Source: Pestalotiopsis fici W106-1 (Eukaryota; Ascomycota; Sordariomycetes; Amphisphaeriales; Sporocadaceae). Taken from it: DNA of 64,000 nt. The DNA lies in assembly GCF_000516985.1 (NCBI RefSeq), contig NW_006917095.1:2795077-2859076 (forward strand), written 5' to 3'. Made by a program: the position numbers and the translations under genes. Position 1 is the first letter of the stretch, and each line of letters starts with the position of its first letter. Below the pieces are notes generated by a model. It saw only the letters and a program-made list of their open reading frames with translations. It had not been told where the DNA came from and searched no databases. Positions 23,868 to 34,639 of this stretch are shown here, piece after piece.

Positions 23868-26800
23868 TCTTGTCATCGTCACGAGCGAAACTGTATCCAA
23901 AAAGTCACTCACCGAATACACGCATGACGTTGGCCACAATGGACTCAAGGAATTCCTTTCGATCGACCTTCCCCAAGCACGCATAATACCTTGCGAACTC
24001 AACCTACAGGACAATCTGGACGGAGACTTGAGCTACCCCGCCACCAAGCTCTTGAAGATTGTTCTGGAGGCGCGGCGGACCGACCCATATCGCCCCATCA
24101 TCTTCATTGCACACAGTCTTTCGGGAGTGGTGGCAAAGCTTGCACTACTGCTGGCTTCGAAGAACCCCGAGTTCCATCCCATAGCGGATTCAACTCGAGG
24201 AATCGCTTTCTTCGGGACACCTCAAAGAGAGGCAATCTATGATGAAGAACTGCGGGAATTGCTTGCCGGCGAGACATTTCGGGCACCCTTGAAACTGGGA
24301 AGCAAAGATGTGTGTACTGACTCTGGATCTGTTTTCAGCATGCAGAGTCGCGGTCGGCTTGCTTTATCCTTGGATTCGTTGCATGTAGCTTGGGTCAACA
24401 TCTATGCAAAGCAGTTGCGAGTCGCTTCTTTCTATGAGACTATAGCACCAGTGAGTTCCACCAAACCTCCAGGCATAGGCAGCGCATCTCAAACAATTAT
24501 TTAGGTAGTACCTTTCAAAATTGCAGTTCTTGGACTGGCTGGAGAAAGCATAGTTGCTTTGAACACCAGCCACAACAAGCTTTTGCATGTCGACTCACGA
24601 AATGATAAATCATATCGGAGAATTAGAGACAGACTTGCATGGATGCTAAATGAGGCCCTCGAATCAGGTAAATTCAATTCAGACCCCTTTGACTTTCGAC
24701 GCTGACTATATCGTAGACGCGTCTCGAAGGTACATTGGATTTGACGGTGTCAAGCTGCTTGAGCGTTTATGGCCTGGTGAGCTCGTCTCATGTGAATACA
24801 AAAAGCCTTTGCCAGCCATAGGAACCTCGAGTTGGTTCCTGTCGCATTCTTCCTACAGAGCATGGCTTGATACAAAGGACAGTGGGCTTTTCTGGTTGAA
24901 AGGGAAGCCCGGCGCCGGAAAGTCGACGCTCATGAGGTTCCTTACGCGAGACCTACGCGGCCATCATCAAGATGTCGCTGACACATCATCTCAATACTAC
25001 AAGAGGCAGTCGCCGTCAGCCATCGTATGTAGTTATTTCGTTGATTACACAGCACCTCCCAGAAGCTCGGAGCTCATATTGCGCTCCTTGGTGCATCAAG
25101 TCCTTGCACGCCAGCCTTCCTTGATGCAATTCGTACCAGCAAGCTTGAAGCAACACCAGTATTGGAAGGATGACTCTGATTTCTCGCTATCGGCGACCCT
25201 TCATCATTTGTCCAGCCACAACAGAATAATCATCCTCATCGATGGATTGGATGAGGCCAACGAGATTATTCAGCACAACCTCATTAGTGCTCTATGTCAG
25301 CTCAAGCAGCCACAACGTCTCGATCGGACAAAGGCTCCAACAGTCAACAATTCTCCAAACCCAACAACTCAAACTCAGTTGAAAATAGGGATCAGTTCTC
25401 GAAGATATTTGTCCGATATTGGGCTCGATGAGGATCTTCAATGCTACTACGTTGATCTTTCACTCGGCGATGCGGCGAAAGGTCTGAAGGAAGACGCTTG
25501 GGTCATTCTTGAGAGCCGCTTACATCTTGGCCAAACGGAGACTCCTGAAGTTTTGACGCCGATCCTAGAACAGCTTGCATCGAAACAGGACACCGCAGGT
25601 ATACTGCTGTGGGCGCAAGTTATCGTAAAAGCAATTACTTCCTCATTTGGTGGAGCAACCGGTGGCTACTTTCCGAACTCCAAACATATGGAACAACGCA
25701 ATCAACACGACTTCGCTGCTCTTCTATTAAGTGGTCCACGGAGTCAAGCATTGGTGGAAAACATTGCAGGCCTTCCCAAGCAGCTCTCGAGCCTATACCA
25801 ATCCTGTTTGGATCGTCACGATGATCAGGTCAAATCTGTGGCACATCAAGCTCTCAAGTGGATTCTCGTTGCGCAGAAACCCTTGACTTTAGTCGAGCTG
25901 AGTGACGTTCTCACGCCTCGCAGTCCCCGGCATCTCAAGGCGTCAACGGACTATTCATCTCAAGAGATGCTCCACAAAGCACTCGGCGGTTTGATCGAAG
26001 TTATCAACTCTGAGGTGTACTTTGTGCATCAATCAGTCAAAGACTTTCTTCTCTACGATTTCATCGATAAGCGTCAAGATGGCAGCAGAGAGCATGCTTC
26101 GCCACAGCTTCTCAACTTTCACCGGGACTCTCTGATAAGTTGCATTGACTACTTGGGGGCCGTTGAGAGCAACGAGTACACAGCCTTGCCCACGGTAGAA
26201 GTCAAAGCTCTGAGTCTACGATGGCCATTCCTATCTTATGCAGCAACCTACTGGCATTCCCATCTGGAATTGAGCAATCTTCAGGCAATCGCACAACGCT
26301 CTTTGAACAGACTTAGCAGTCCAGAGTCGCTGATTTTCAAACTATGGTTTGAGATATGGAAATATCATCAGAGTCGCGGAGGGTCAGGCCAGCGAGGCCT
26401 TCCTGAACGTCCCACGAAAGTCATTGTATGGTGCCTTCTGGGCAACAAGGCACAGGTCAGCCATTCACTCAATGAGCGATCTATGATGGCAAATGGTAGA
26501 TCCCGATCGGACAACCAATGGACACCGTTGATGGCTGCAGCCTGGAGTGGTCACAATGAGATCGTCACACTGTTGCTAAGCCGACCGGAGGTCCGAGATA
26601 GTCGGCCTCAGCAAAAGGCAGAAGCTCTCATATACGCGATCGAACGAGGCCACACAGCAGTCGCTCAGTCGCTGACGGCATTCTTTGCCAATCCAGCTGC
26701 TGGGCCTCGTGTCCTAAACACTGTTGTTAACCACGAAACCGCTCTGTCGGCAGCAATCGTTAGCTACGACCTCTGTTTAGCGCAGTTGTTGCTAGACCTT

Positions 26801-29293
26801 GGAGCAGATCCCATGCTGCATCTTGACAGACGGGTACATAGGCAACGACGATGCGGTGTCCGCAACTCGCTTCATTATGCCATTTACTCGGGGGTGGTAG
26901 AGCCTCTAAGCCTTCTGTTGGATTCACTTCCAGAGAGCGAACGGCAACATCAGTATCGTGAGCTGCTACCAATCGCATCATGCAGAGGTGCTACCTCCTC
27001 GATCCAGTATCTTGTCAGAAATGCCGATATTCCTCAGCTTCATGAGGGGACTACGGCTCTCCAGTTGGCAGCACGTTTTGGTCATGCAGATGTAGTCGAC
27101 ATCCTTCTGAACCATGGCGCTCCTATGCATCATGAGGATAAAACCGTGGTGTACACCATTTTCCAGTTTGCATGCCACTTTGATAAGACTCAAGCAGCTC
27201 GACTCATGCAGCATTCAAGTGCTCAGTGGGTAGAAGGTGCATTTTTTCATGCTTGTCAATCGGTTTCAGCGCCCACAGTCAAACACCTGCTTAGCTCTGG
27301 CGTTTCCGCTCGTGTTGCTAAAGAAGGGATACCAGCACTCCAGTGGGTTCTGATTGACGGGGAATCATTTCCCGGCATCGGTTTTGGAAAGCCAGCACAC
27401 GAGGAATCCAGAATCGAGGTGCTCAAGCTACTGCTGGACGCAGGATCTGATGTGAACAAGACAGACGGTTCCGGTCAAACATCCCTCCACCTCGCAGCCA
27501 ATAGAGGCGAGAAGCAGATCACTGCTTTTCTCATATCGCGGGGAGTCGACGTCAATTTGAGAGACCGACATGGAAATACAGCATTGGATATCGCGGCATC
27601 GAGCGGTGACACGCATTGGATACACTCCTTTATCCTCGCTGGATCCGAAATTTCAAGCAGAACATGGAAAAGTGTCCTAGCCAGTGCTGATGTCGAAGCT
27701 GCGTGCTACATCTTGGACAGCGTCACGAAAACAGCCTCGGCTCTATGGCCAAGCCATTCCGGCCACGGAACGTCGTTTACAGGATTGGACCCGCACCCAT
27801 CTGAGGTGTACTTCCAGTTCTTGAACTATCATCCTCCTCAACGCTTCACCAAGGCAGCGAACTATCTACGGTACATGCACATCACGGATTATGCTAACGT
27901 TCGAATTGAGACGTGCGCTCCGTTGTCCTTGTGGAGCTCATTCACCAGATGGTGGGAAGAATTTACTGGAACAAGGTGGTTGTGGTGGCCCTTACCAGCT
28001 CCACTACCTCGGCTGCGACGCGGTGAAACGTATATTCACTGGAAATGCCACGGCGTAAGTGTTATTCATGGCTCACAATAGAAAAGTATTCACTGACCAG
28101 TCTTAAGTGCCATGGGAACGTACATAGCGATGTGATACCACAACAATTGGGTCAGGAAGTGGAGATGTTGATCGACTTTCAACGGAGGCTGCTACAAATT
28201 TGGCCTGGCGAGGCGCCACAGTTTCAGCAGGTAGCAATACCCAGTACGGCAAGTAACGCATTGCAGCACAACCCCCTGCCTCATGGCCAAGCAGCCTTGC
28301 CTGTCGAGAATCTCCCACTTGATCCACGGTCGCAATCTTCAACAGCACCGAGTGCTGGTGACACGGAGGCTTTTGAACTCCAAGCATTTCGGGAACAAAC
28401 GCATCATAATTCCAATGCGGCTTTCGAGGTCAAATCCGACACTGATGAATCCGAGGAAGAATCTGAATCTGAAGACGATCCTGATGACGATCATCCAATG
28501 CGGAAAGGCCGCTATGTCCACGTGAAGCCAAGAGGATTTCCACTGGCTCATATTGATACGGAAGCAACGCCCAGCGAGTGTGAATTCCTTGAGGCTCTTC
28601 ACGAAACATATAGGGCGCGGCAGTCCTGTTTCCGCCGCTATTTATCCATATACCGGTTTTCGCATTGGGGATTCGACCGGGTAAGTCCTCGTCTGTCAAT
28701 ATGGGTGTAGTTGTACAATGCTGACTTCAAAGTAGTTCACTTTCTGGCAAGGGAGATTCTTGAGCCATTCTGAAGGTTCTGAGAAAGACTGCTATCTACC
28801 TGACGCCCAAGAAAGTCTCGACTATGACTTCACTCGGGCCGTGGACGATGGACGGCCTCCTATTTCCCATGAGTTCTTTCATCAATCATATCATAATTGC
28901 CCATACATTTGCCGAAGGAGAGGCTTCATGCATCAGGTTTGGTGTAATTCGAAAGGCGATGATGTGGAGGCTAGAGGCACCGGCGCCGAGAACCATCTGC
29001 CCAAGATCCCCAAGCGGTACGAAAAATGGGACCCTGAACGAGACCCGGACTGTGCACAGGCCTGCTGGGGCCTCAGCGCCTTTGAACTTCCCAATATCAT
29101 AGGGTGCATTCTTTACACATTTGTGCTCCCCGTAACACTTGCTGTTGTCTTTTGGATCCTTTGGCTATCCGACATGGGCCATGAAGGGGACCTACAGAAT
29201 GCTACGGTCCCACTATTCATATTCCTAGCATTATGGGCTGTTCTTTGGACTACAATTGGCAAGCGTGGGTGGAACAAAAGCACCGCAGGATAA
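23868..29293 (+). CDS. NLR-type STAND protein: alpha/beta-hydrolase, NACHT, ankyrin repeats, membrane hairpin (5' end missing)
   Basis: Fungal NLRs act in non-self recognition and programmed cell death. Supported exons are 23868-24450, 24505-24667, 24717-28054, 28108-28680 and 28736-29293, all in frame, at least 1737 aa. The N-terminal domain is a SesB-like serine esterase fold: IIFIAHSLSGVVAKLAL carries the nucleophile elbow (near 24110) and RGIAFFGTPQR the following strand. NACHT follows, with Walker A GKPGAGKST (near 24902) and Walker B IIILIDGLDEA (near 25227). Ankyrin repeats run from about 26510 to 27640 (QWTPLMAAAWSGHNEIVTLL, TTALQLAARFGHADVVDILL, QTSLHLAANRGEKQITAFLI). The C-terminal part has an acidic run (ESEEESESEDD-like) and two hydrophobic segments near 29085-29160 and 29205-29262, a likely membrane hairpin. 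The upstream part of the hydrolase domain must lie in earlier exon(s) not resolved here. Confidence 0.82.
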
Positions 29294-29550
29294 GTGCGTG
29301 GTGCGTGTATAGGTAGACTGGTTGGAGTTTGGAGTGTGGGCCGGTGAGCTCTTATTCCTGGGGATAATACGGCGCGCTGTGGTTCTCAACTGTCTATGGA
29401 GTCATTGGAGTTATCTCAGTCAATTGTTTACTTGCAGGCGTTCTTTGCATATACTCCTTCTTATTTCCAATCGTCATCGATTTACTATATTACCAGCCTG
29501 ATTTGAATATGAACATGTGCATGATTAAAGTTTTTAAAGAGGGAGCGATC

Positions 29551-29670
29551 ACATACGACCATACGCTCTAGAAAGCTCGGCATCCCGTCCGCTCTGCCCT
29601 AGATAAACTGGAGACGGCTGGATTAGTACTTAGATCGGTGACGGCTGGGGAATCCCCGGTGTTGTATGTT
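29551..29670 (+). rRNA. 5S ribosomal RNA gene
   Basis: The 120-base stretch begins ACATACGACCATA and ends GTTGTATGTT, the complementary helix I ends of ascomycete 5S rRNA. In between it carries CATCCCGTCCGCTCTGCCCT (loop B and helix III region) and GATTAGTACTTAGATCGGTG, the conserved helix IV/V and internal promoter region. Ascomycetes carry 5S genes singly dispersed, as here between two protein genes. Compared with the Neurospora-type sequence I recall, several positions differ (TAGTACTTAGAT in place of TAGTAGTTGGGT), so it may be a variant copy. A T-run follows directly. Confidence 0.88.
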
Positions 29671-29672
29671 TC

Positions 29673-29677
29673 TTTTT
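29673..29677 (+). terminator. RNA polymerase III T-run terminator of the 5S gene
   Basis: TTTTT two bases past the 5S 3' end, the standard polymerase III stop signal. Confidence 0.75.
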
Positions 29678-30941
29678 GCTTTTGGCTATAGCAGTCATTT
29701 TGGATAGATTGTGGAGTGGATGAGAGGAGCGGTTCGCCCATCAAGCTCAGCTCATGGACTGCAAAAGCTGACTTTGGCGCAAAATAAAGGTGCCGCCAAG
29801 ATGGCACCCAGGGCACACTGCGGGAAGCATCGCAAAGGATAATGGCGCCAAACGTTACCACGTCTCTAAGCTCCTTTGGTATCTCAGCTGGTGTTTCAAA
29901 ATCATATTCAATATAAGTTTCGGGGTCCGACCAATGGCAGAAACGAAATTTATGGTAGACTGGAATATCGTGAGCTGTGCCACAGTTTTAGCTGGCTTGG
30001 CACGACTTGGAGCTGAGAAAGCGTTTGTCTGGCTTTAACTAACGCAATATAAAGCTTTGCGTTATATCCCTTGGCATGCGTCAATAGGAATATTTTCTCT
30101 TTGGGACAGCGTCTCCCAATAATATATGTCAAATGCTAGGGGAAACCAATGAAAATGAAAAAGAGACTTCGCCTAAGGGGGGCGATGTCCCTCACCTAAG
30201 CCAATGAAAGGACGAAATTGCGAACGCGGGAGCTTCCGAAAGAAGTCTGACTCCCAAATACCGAGCTACTGAAAAGAAAGAGAGAAGAAAAGAATGAAAT
30301 AAGAAAATTTTAAGGAGCCATCCGATATATACTTTAGCAGGTCATTTACAGTGGGTGCTATCTTCTGCAGTGCGACACTATCTTCCAAATCATACAGGAT
30401 GCGATTAACTAGTATCAATGCCCCCAATGGTGTTATGGTTTCGAGACTAAATACGTTCGCCTATAGGGAATGCGTGAATCGGTGCTGGATTTGTGTTATC
30501 TGCAACCAGAACCCAGCACGACGACGGTTCTTCACTATCAGAAAAGCTTTCTTATATCTGGACTAGAATGTGACATGCTACGCCGGCTTAGTAAGTGTCA
30601 TCGCGGGCCGAAGTCTTGAAGCTGTACGAGGCATGTTCGAGCTCTGCTGTTGGTGGCAGGAAGTTTAGGCTACCAAAGGCAACGAGACACGCTTGAATGA
30701 CGCGGCAGTTGTTCTTTGTGCCAGTAGGACAAATCGGCAACAGCATTGCAGCTATTTTCTTCGTTCTCAAAGCCTCAACATGTGAAAGACAGAGAATAGG
30801 TTACGACAAGTGACAAACATAAGGCAGAGCACGACGCAAAGCTGTATAAATTCGAGAAGAACGCCCCTTTTCACGTTCAGGCATTTTCACTCTCATGATA
30901 CCCTGTCAAGTTATTTCTCCTCAAACTCTCCCATCGCGCTC

Positions 30942-31568
30942 ATGCCGGACTTTCAATTGAGCGATATTAAGACTCTGCCCGATCTGCCCGCTGAGGGTTC
31001 GATCTCCGAGGGGCAATACGTACTCAAAGCTACGGGCGAGGAGACCGTTCTGACATCTCAGGATGATCAAATTGTATCGGAGGTCTGGTTTCAATCACGT
31101 CCTCTGCGATTAGAAACAATACAACGAATCAAGAGCATCCGACATTTTGCTGAGTTACACGACCAGGGTCCTGTCGATGACCCGAGCGCGGGCAATTGGA
31201 CATGGTTCGAGCTTGTCATTCTCGAGGGGCCGACATCCAAGACACCTCGCTCCAAAGACGGGGTCCAGCTTGTCTGGGAAAGTCACAGGAATCGGTTCCA
31301 GACCACATCCTATGAATGGAAAGAAGGCGACTTGTTCGGAAACCATGATGACATTGTGCGGCTGATTGAACCAGGAAATGTCCTGGCTGTTCGTCTTTGC
31401 ACACGCTTTCAAGCGTGGATGATCTTCGCCAGACAGGGCTATCTGCGGATCGAGATGAGCGAGGAGCCTATCGACCGCGAGCCAATCAAGTATAGTGACT
31501 CTGTCTCGCAAATCAAATGCATCCACGATGCTATCCAGGCAATCAATGATTCGATAGATGCACCGTAA
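30942..31568 (+). CDS. Small orphan protein of a fungal family of unknown function
   Basis: Single exon, 208 aa from ATG 30942 (MPDFQLSDIKTLPDLP). An upstream in-frame ATG at 30810 would add 44 residues with no conserved look. The body carries WFELVILEG, LVWESHRNRFQT, and VLAVRLCTRFQAWMIFARQG. I recall similar W-S-H-x-N and ALRLCARFxGW-like blocks in many fungal proteins of unknown function. No signal peptide or membrane segment is present; a cytosolic or nuclear location is likely. It lies just downstream of the NLR on the same strand. Function unknown. Confidence 0.65.
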   Translation: MPDFQLSDIKTLPDLPAEGSISEGQYVLKATGEETVLTSQDDQIVSEVWFQSRPLRLETIQRIKSIRHFAELHDQGPVDDPSAGNWTWFELVILEGPTSKTPRSKDGVQLVWESHRNRFQTTSYEWKEGDLFGNHDDIVRLIEPGNVLAVRLCTRFQAWMIFARQGYLRIEMSEEPIDREPIKYSDSVSQIKCIHDAIQAINDSIDAP

Positions 31569-31986
31569 TTCCCAAAGCTCCCACCAACGCTCTTCCAGGC
31601 TGGTCAGCTTGGTGATGACAAACGCCCAACACAAGTGCATGAAGTTTATGCCGTTCTGCCAGGTAGTACTCTAACGATGTTGGACCGTTCTCCATAAATG
31701 CACGCCATATAACACTACCTCAACAAGTGCTAAAGAGCTATCTAGTATACCCAAGCGGTTGATCTTGGGTTGAGTACTCGACTATTTCTGTGAGGTCAGA
31801 GGGGGCCGGGTAGTCACGGAAGAAACGGAGTAATTGATCGAGTGAATATCTACCAAGCTATCGCTATGAAGAGTGATAGAATCGGCGGAATCTCTGCAAT
31901 CTACGTTGTGGCACTAAAAGCTATGGTTAGATGGTGAAAGGTAGAAAAAGGGTGAAATTGCCGTAGTGGCCGGTGAAATGTACGTC
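31569..31986. other. Intergenic region between convergent genes
   Basis: 418 bp holding the 3' ends of two convergent genes. No further feature seen. Confidence 0.6.
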
Positions 31987-33780
31987 CTAAGCATCAGCGC
32001 CAGCACGTGGCAATTTCAGTGTAACATTTGTTTTCTGTTTTTTCAAGGGAACAAGGGAGACTTTGAAGTTTCCGTCTTCTTGGATCGGAAGCAGGATTCT
32101 TAGAAGCCCAACATCTAAGACTACCTCCTTAAAGAAAACAACATCTTGAAAAGAAACTCCCGCCTCGGGTTGGATCGATGTCTCTCCCAAAGTTCCCGCT
32201 GACGTTGTCGTATGACCTATCGCAAGTGTATAGTCGTAAGCAACTCTTTGTGACACTACCATGTATACACATCTCAATTCTGATTCGAAGCGAGGATGTG
32301 TAGACCGAAGACTGGAAAATCGTTCTTTTATAAATTTCTGATCCGGGCTAAATGAACGACGTTTGACGGATGCGGCGGACAGACGGTTATGAGTTGATTT
32401 AGAACGAGTGATGAGATCGAGACCGCATATGAGACCGCTCTTGATTTTTGCCATCCGACTTTCTTCTTGTGATACTTCATAATATTCTTGCGTCTCATGA
32501 GGCTGTACTGGCTTGTCATTCCGCGATAGGATACTGTTCTCAGGCCTGACTTCATCTGTAACCAAGTCACCAAGGAGGAGCTGGTCCGGAGATAAAAAGG
32601 TATCAAATTGTGGCCAGAAACTCTGATACTGAAGGCCGACCTTGGCTGGTTCAAGACTGAGAGGCCAACGGACAAATGCCTCGCCGTCGAGGCCCTTGAA
32701 TAGTCTCCATAGTAGCCAGATAGCTCGGGTGACAGATGCACCGGCAATGACCAGGGCTATGATCTGTCCAATAGAGCTGATTTGAGACGAGGGACGTATT
32801 CCATAACGAGACATGGTGTTTTCGGTTGTTATCATCGATGTCAAAGCGAACAATCCATAGAAGCCATACATGAAGGTCACGGTAGCTGGGTATTCTTTGA
32901 ATATGGCAACACCATACTTGTTCATATGGAGGTAAGTAACATTGTCGAGAAGGCGGTTTTCGAGAACGCTTTTTGGATCGTTCTCCGCTTTTTGAGCGCG
33001 ATCGAAATTTTTCGTGTTCCAAAGCGCATGGAAGTTGGATTGACAGATGGCAATGAGCCGGCAAGCGTAATAAGTCCAGAGTATCGCTGCTTGAGATGGA
33101 ATCTTGGCACAATTACTGATCCAGCCCCACCAAAAGAAAGTGAGGCATTTACACTGATCTGTGACCAATGAAGGCCCAGAAGTGAGCTTCGATATAAAAA
33201 TAGCCTCGACTACCAGGCCGAATGCCTGGGTCACAGTGGTTATCCCAACTTGCCAGCGAGAGGCAAGAGTCTCCTTGGATCCTAGTTGGATTGATAGTGC
33301 CATGTTCTGCGCATCGAGGATCATGGTGCCAATGACAGCATCCGCGAAACTTAGAGTGCCCTGGCCCAGTTGCACCAACATGGCGATGGAGAGAGACAGG
33401 TGGGTCAGAATCAGCCCAGCTCCGATTTCCTTGACTCCAGTAACAGATGTATGGAAACTGCTCAAGATCGAGATGCCAAGCAGAGATCCAATCTGTACCC
33501 ATACTGCGATGCGTACGCCATCACCACCCACGTCCGCATCAACCTGTGTTGTGCACTGATCAATGAGGCCATATGGATTCCCTTTGATCCCCGCGAAAGT
33601 CACAGAGATCATGATGATGCCGACAACCACAATGAGTATTGGAATCACCAATCGTACCGAAGGGATTCTATCTTTGAAACGAGTCAACCTTAACCTGAGA
33701 ATTTCCAACAGGAAGGTTGAGATTTCGAGCATTAGAAATATAGCGAGAATGGCTATTCTAGGACCCGTAGCTAGAGCCAT
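31987..33780 (-). CDS. Polytopic membrane protein of unknown function
   Basis: Single exon, 597 aa. The N-terminal 360 residues hold about eight hydrophobic segments: near 8-26 (IAILAIFLMLEISTFLLEIL), 43-66, 93-112, 120-140, 145-163, 185-205, 300-322 and 337-362. Charged connections between them include FDRAQKAENDPKSVLENRL. The C-terminal 230 residues are soluble-looking, with no domain I recognise. It resembles lineage-specific fungal integral membrane proteins without assigned role; no transporter signature is visible. It is transcribed in the same direction as the membrane-protein gene at 34640-36767, 859 bp downstream of it. Confidence 0.72.
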   Translation of the reverse strand: MALATGPRIAILAIFLMLEISTFLLEILRLRLTRFKDRIPSVRLVIPILIVVVGIIMISVTFAGIKGNPYGLIDQCTTQVDADVGGDGVRIAVWVQIGSLLGISILSSFHTSVTGVKEIGAGLILTHLSLSIAMLVQLGQGTLSFADAVIGTMILDAQNMALSIQLGSKETLASRWQVGITTVTQAFGLVVEAIFISKLTSGPSLVTDQCKCLTFFWWGWISNCAKIPSQAAILWTYYACRLIAICQSNFHALWNTKNFDRAQKAENDPKSVLENRLLDNVTYLHMNKYGVAIFKEYPATVTFMYGFYGLFALTSMITTENTMSRYGIRPSSQISSIGQIIALVIAGASVTRAIWLLWRLFKGLDGEAFVRWPLSLEPAKVGLQYQSFWPQFDTFLSPDQLLLGDLVTDEVRPENSILSRNDKPVQPHETQEYYEVSQEESRMAKIKSGLICGLDLITRSKSTHNRLSAASVKRRSFSPDQKFIKERFSSLRSTHPRFESELRCVYMVVSQRVAYDYTLAIGHTTTSAGTLGETSIQPEAGVSFQDVVFFKEVVLDVGLLRILLPIQEDGNFKVSLVPLKKQKTNVTLKLPRAGADA

Positions 33781-34639
33781 ATCGCCTTAACGAATAGTGA
33801 TGCTGAGTGTTGGCAATAAAGGTGTGATAGTCATGGTCCGGTCAGCCCGTCCATCAAAAAACCAAACTGTTATTTTGCGTGTATGTGTGTGTATGTGTGT
33901 ATGTGTGTGTATGTGTGTATGTGTGTATGTGTGTATGTGTGTATGTGTGTATGTGTGTATGTGTGTATACGGAGGCGACTCAGGTATCGAAATTGACTAG
34001 CCTACCTCACAATGGGCATGAGGGCTACTAATACTCCAAGTCGGGTGATTCCTGCACCAAGTACACTTGTTGCGTGTAGTCCTATAAACGACGAACAATC
34101 TGTCACCCGTCACACCGTGGATGGGGCTTAGCCCGAGTGTAATATGCATTAAATACAACCCTTAGCTACCAATCCAATGTTTGTGTTTCGTTGGATCAGC
34201 GAATAAACACTTACTTACCTGCATGTAGGTTGTACGAGGTAAGACTCAGCCCAGCCAGCTGCAGCGCGGGGTTAGGATGGCGCAGTGGCTGTGCCGTTGT
34301 GACCGCGCTGCGCCATCTGGGCCGTCCCGCCGTGGGCGGCTTGAATATATTTGAGTAAATAACATGAAACGACCTTTGGTGCATGGAGGATTTCGAAAGC
34401 TTAATTCAAAGCGCATACCATGGTCTGAAGTTTCTTTGAAAGCTACTTGAGGTATATAAAGAAGCAATGCTAAATAGCTTTAAGCACTTTGAGTAGTGAT
34501 GTTATATCTTTCTCGAGCTACAGCTGCTCTTTTATTGAGAACGAACCGGTTGACAATTGCCAACTGTGCTATTTGTTTTAAGGCGTCTTTGCGCGATACT
34601 TTAACAGTGGTCGCATCGCGCTCTACAACAGCATGACTA
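33781..34639. other. Intergenic region with GT-rich microsatellite
   Basis: It contains the (GTGTAT)-type repeat at 33878-33967 and no supported gene. A segment near 34272-34335 (GTGACCGCGCTGCGCCATC) shares a core with 44357-44379. Confidence 0.5.
33878..33967. repeat. GT-rich microsatellite with GTAT interruptions
   Basis: About 90 bases of irregularly alternating GTGT and GTAT units. It holds open frames (Cys/Val/Met-rich) that are repeat artefacts. Confidence 0.9.

Larger units (their letters stand above)
29294..30941. other. Intergenic region containing a 5S rRNA gene
   Basis: Besides the 5S gene at 29551-29670 no coding frame is supported. Segment 30150-30310 is purine-rich. Confidence 0.5.

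Noticed and set aside
33797..34000. Cys/Val/Met-rich reading frame on plus
   Set aside because: It is produced by the GT-rich microsatellite at 33878-33967.
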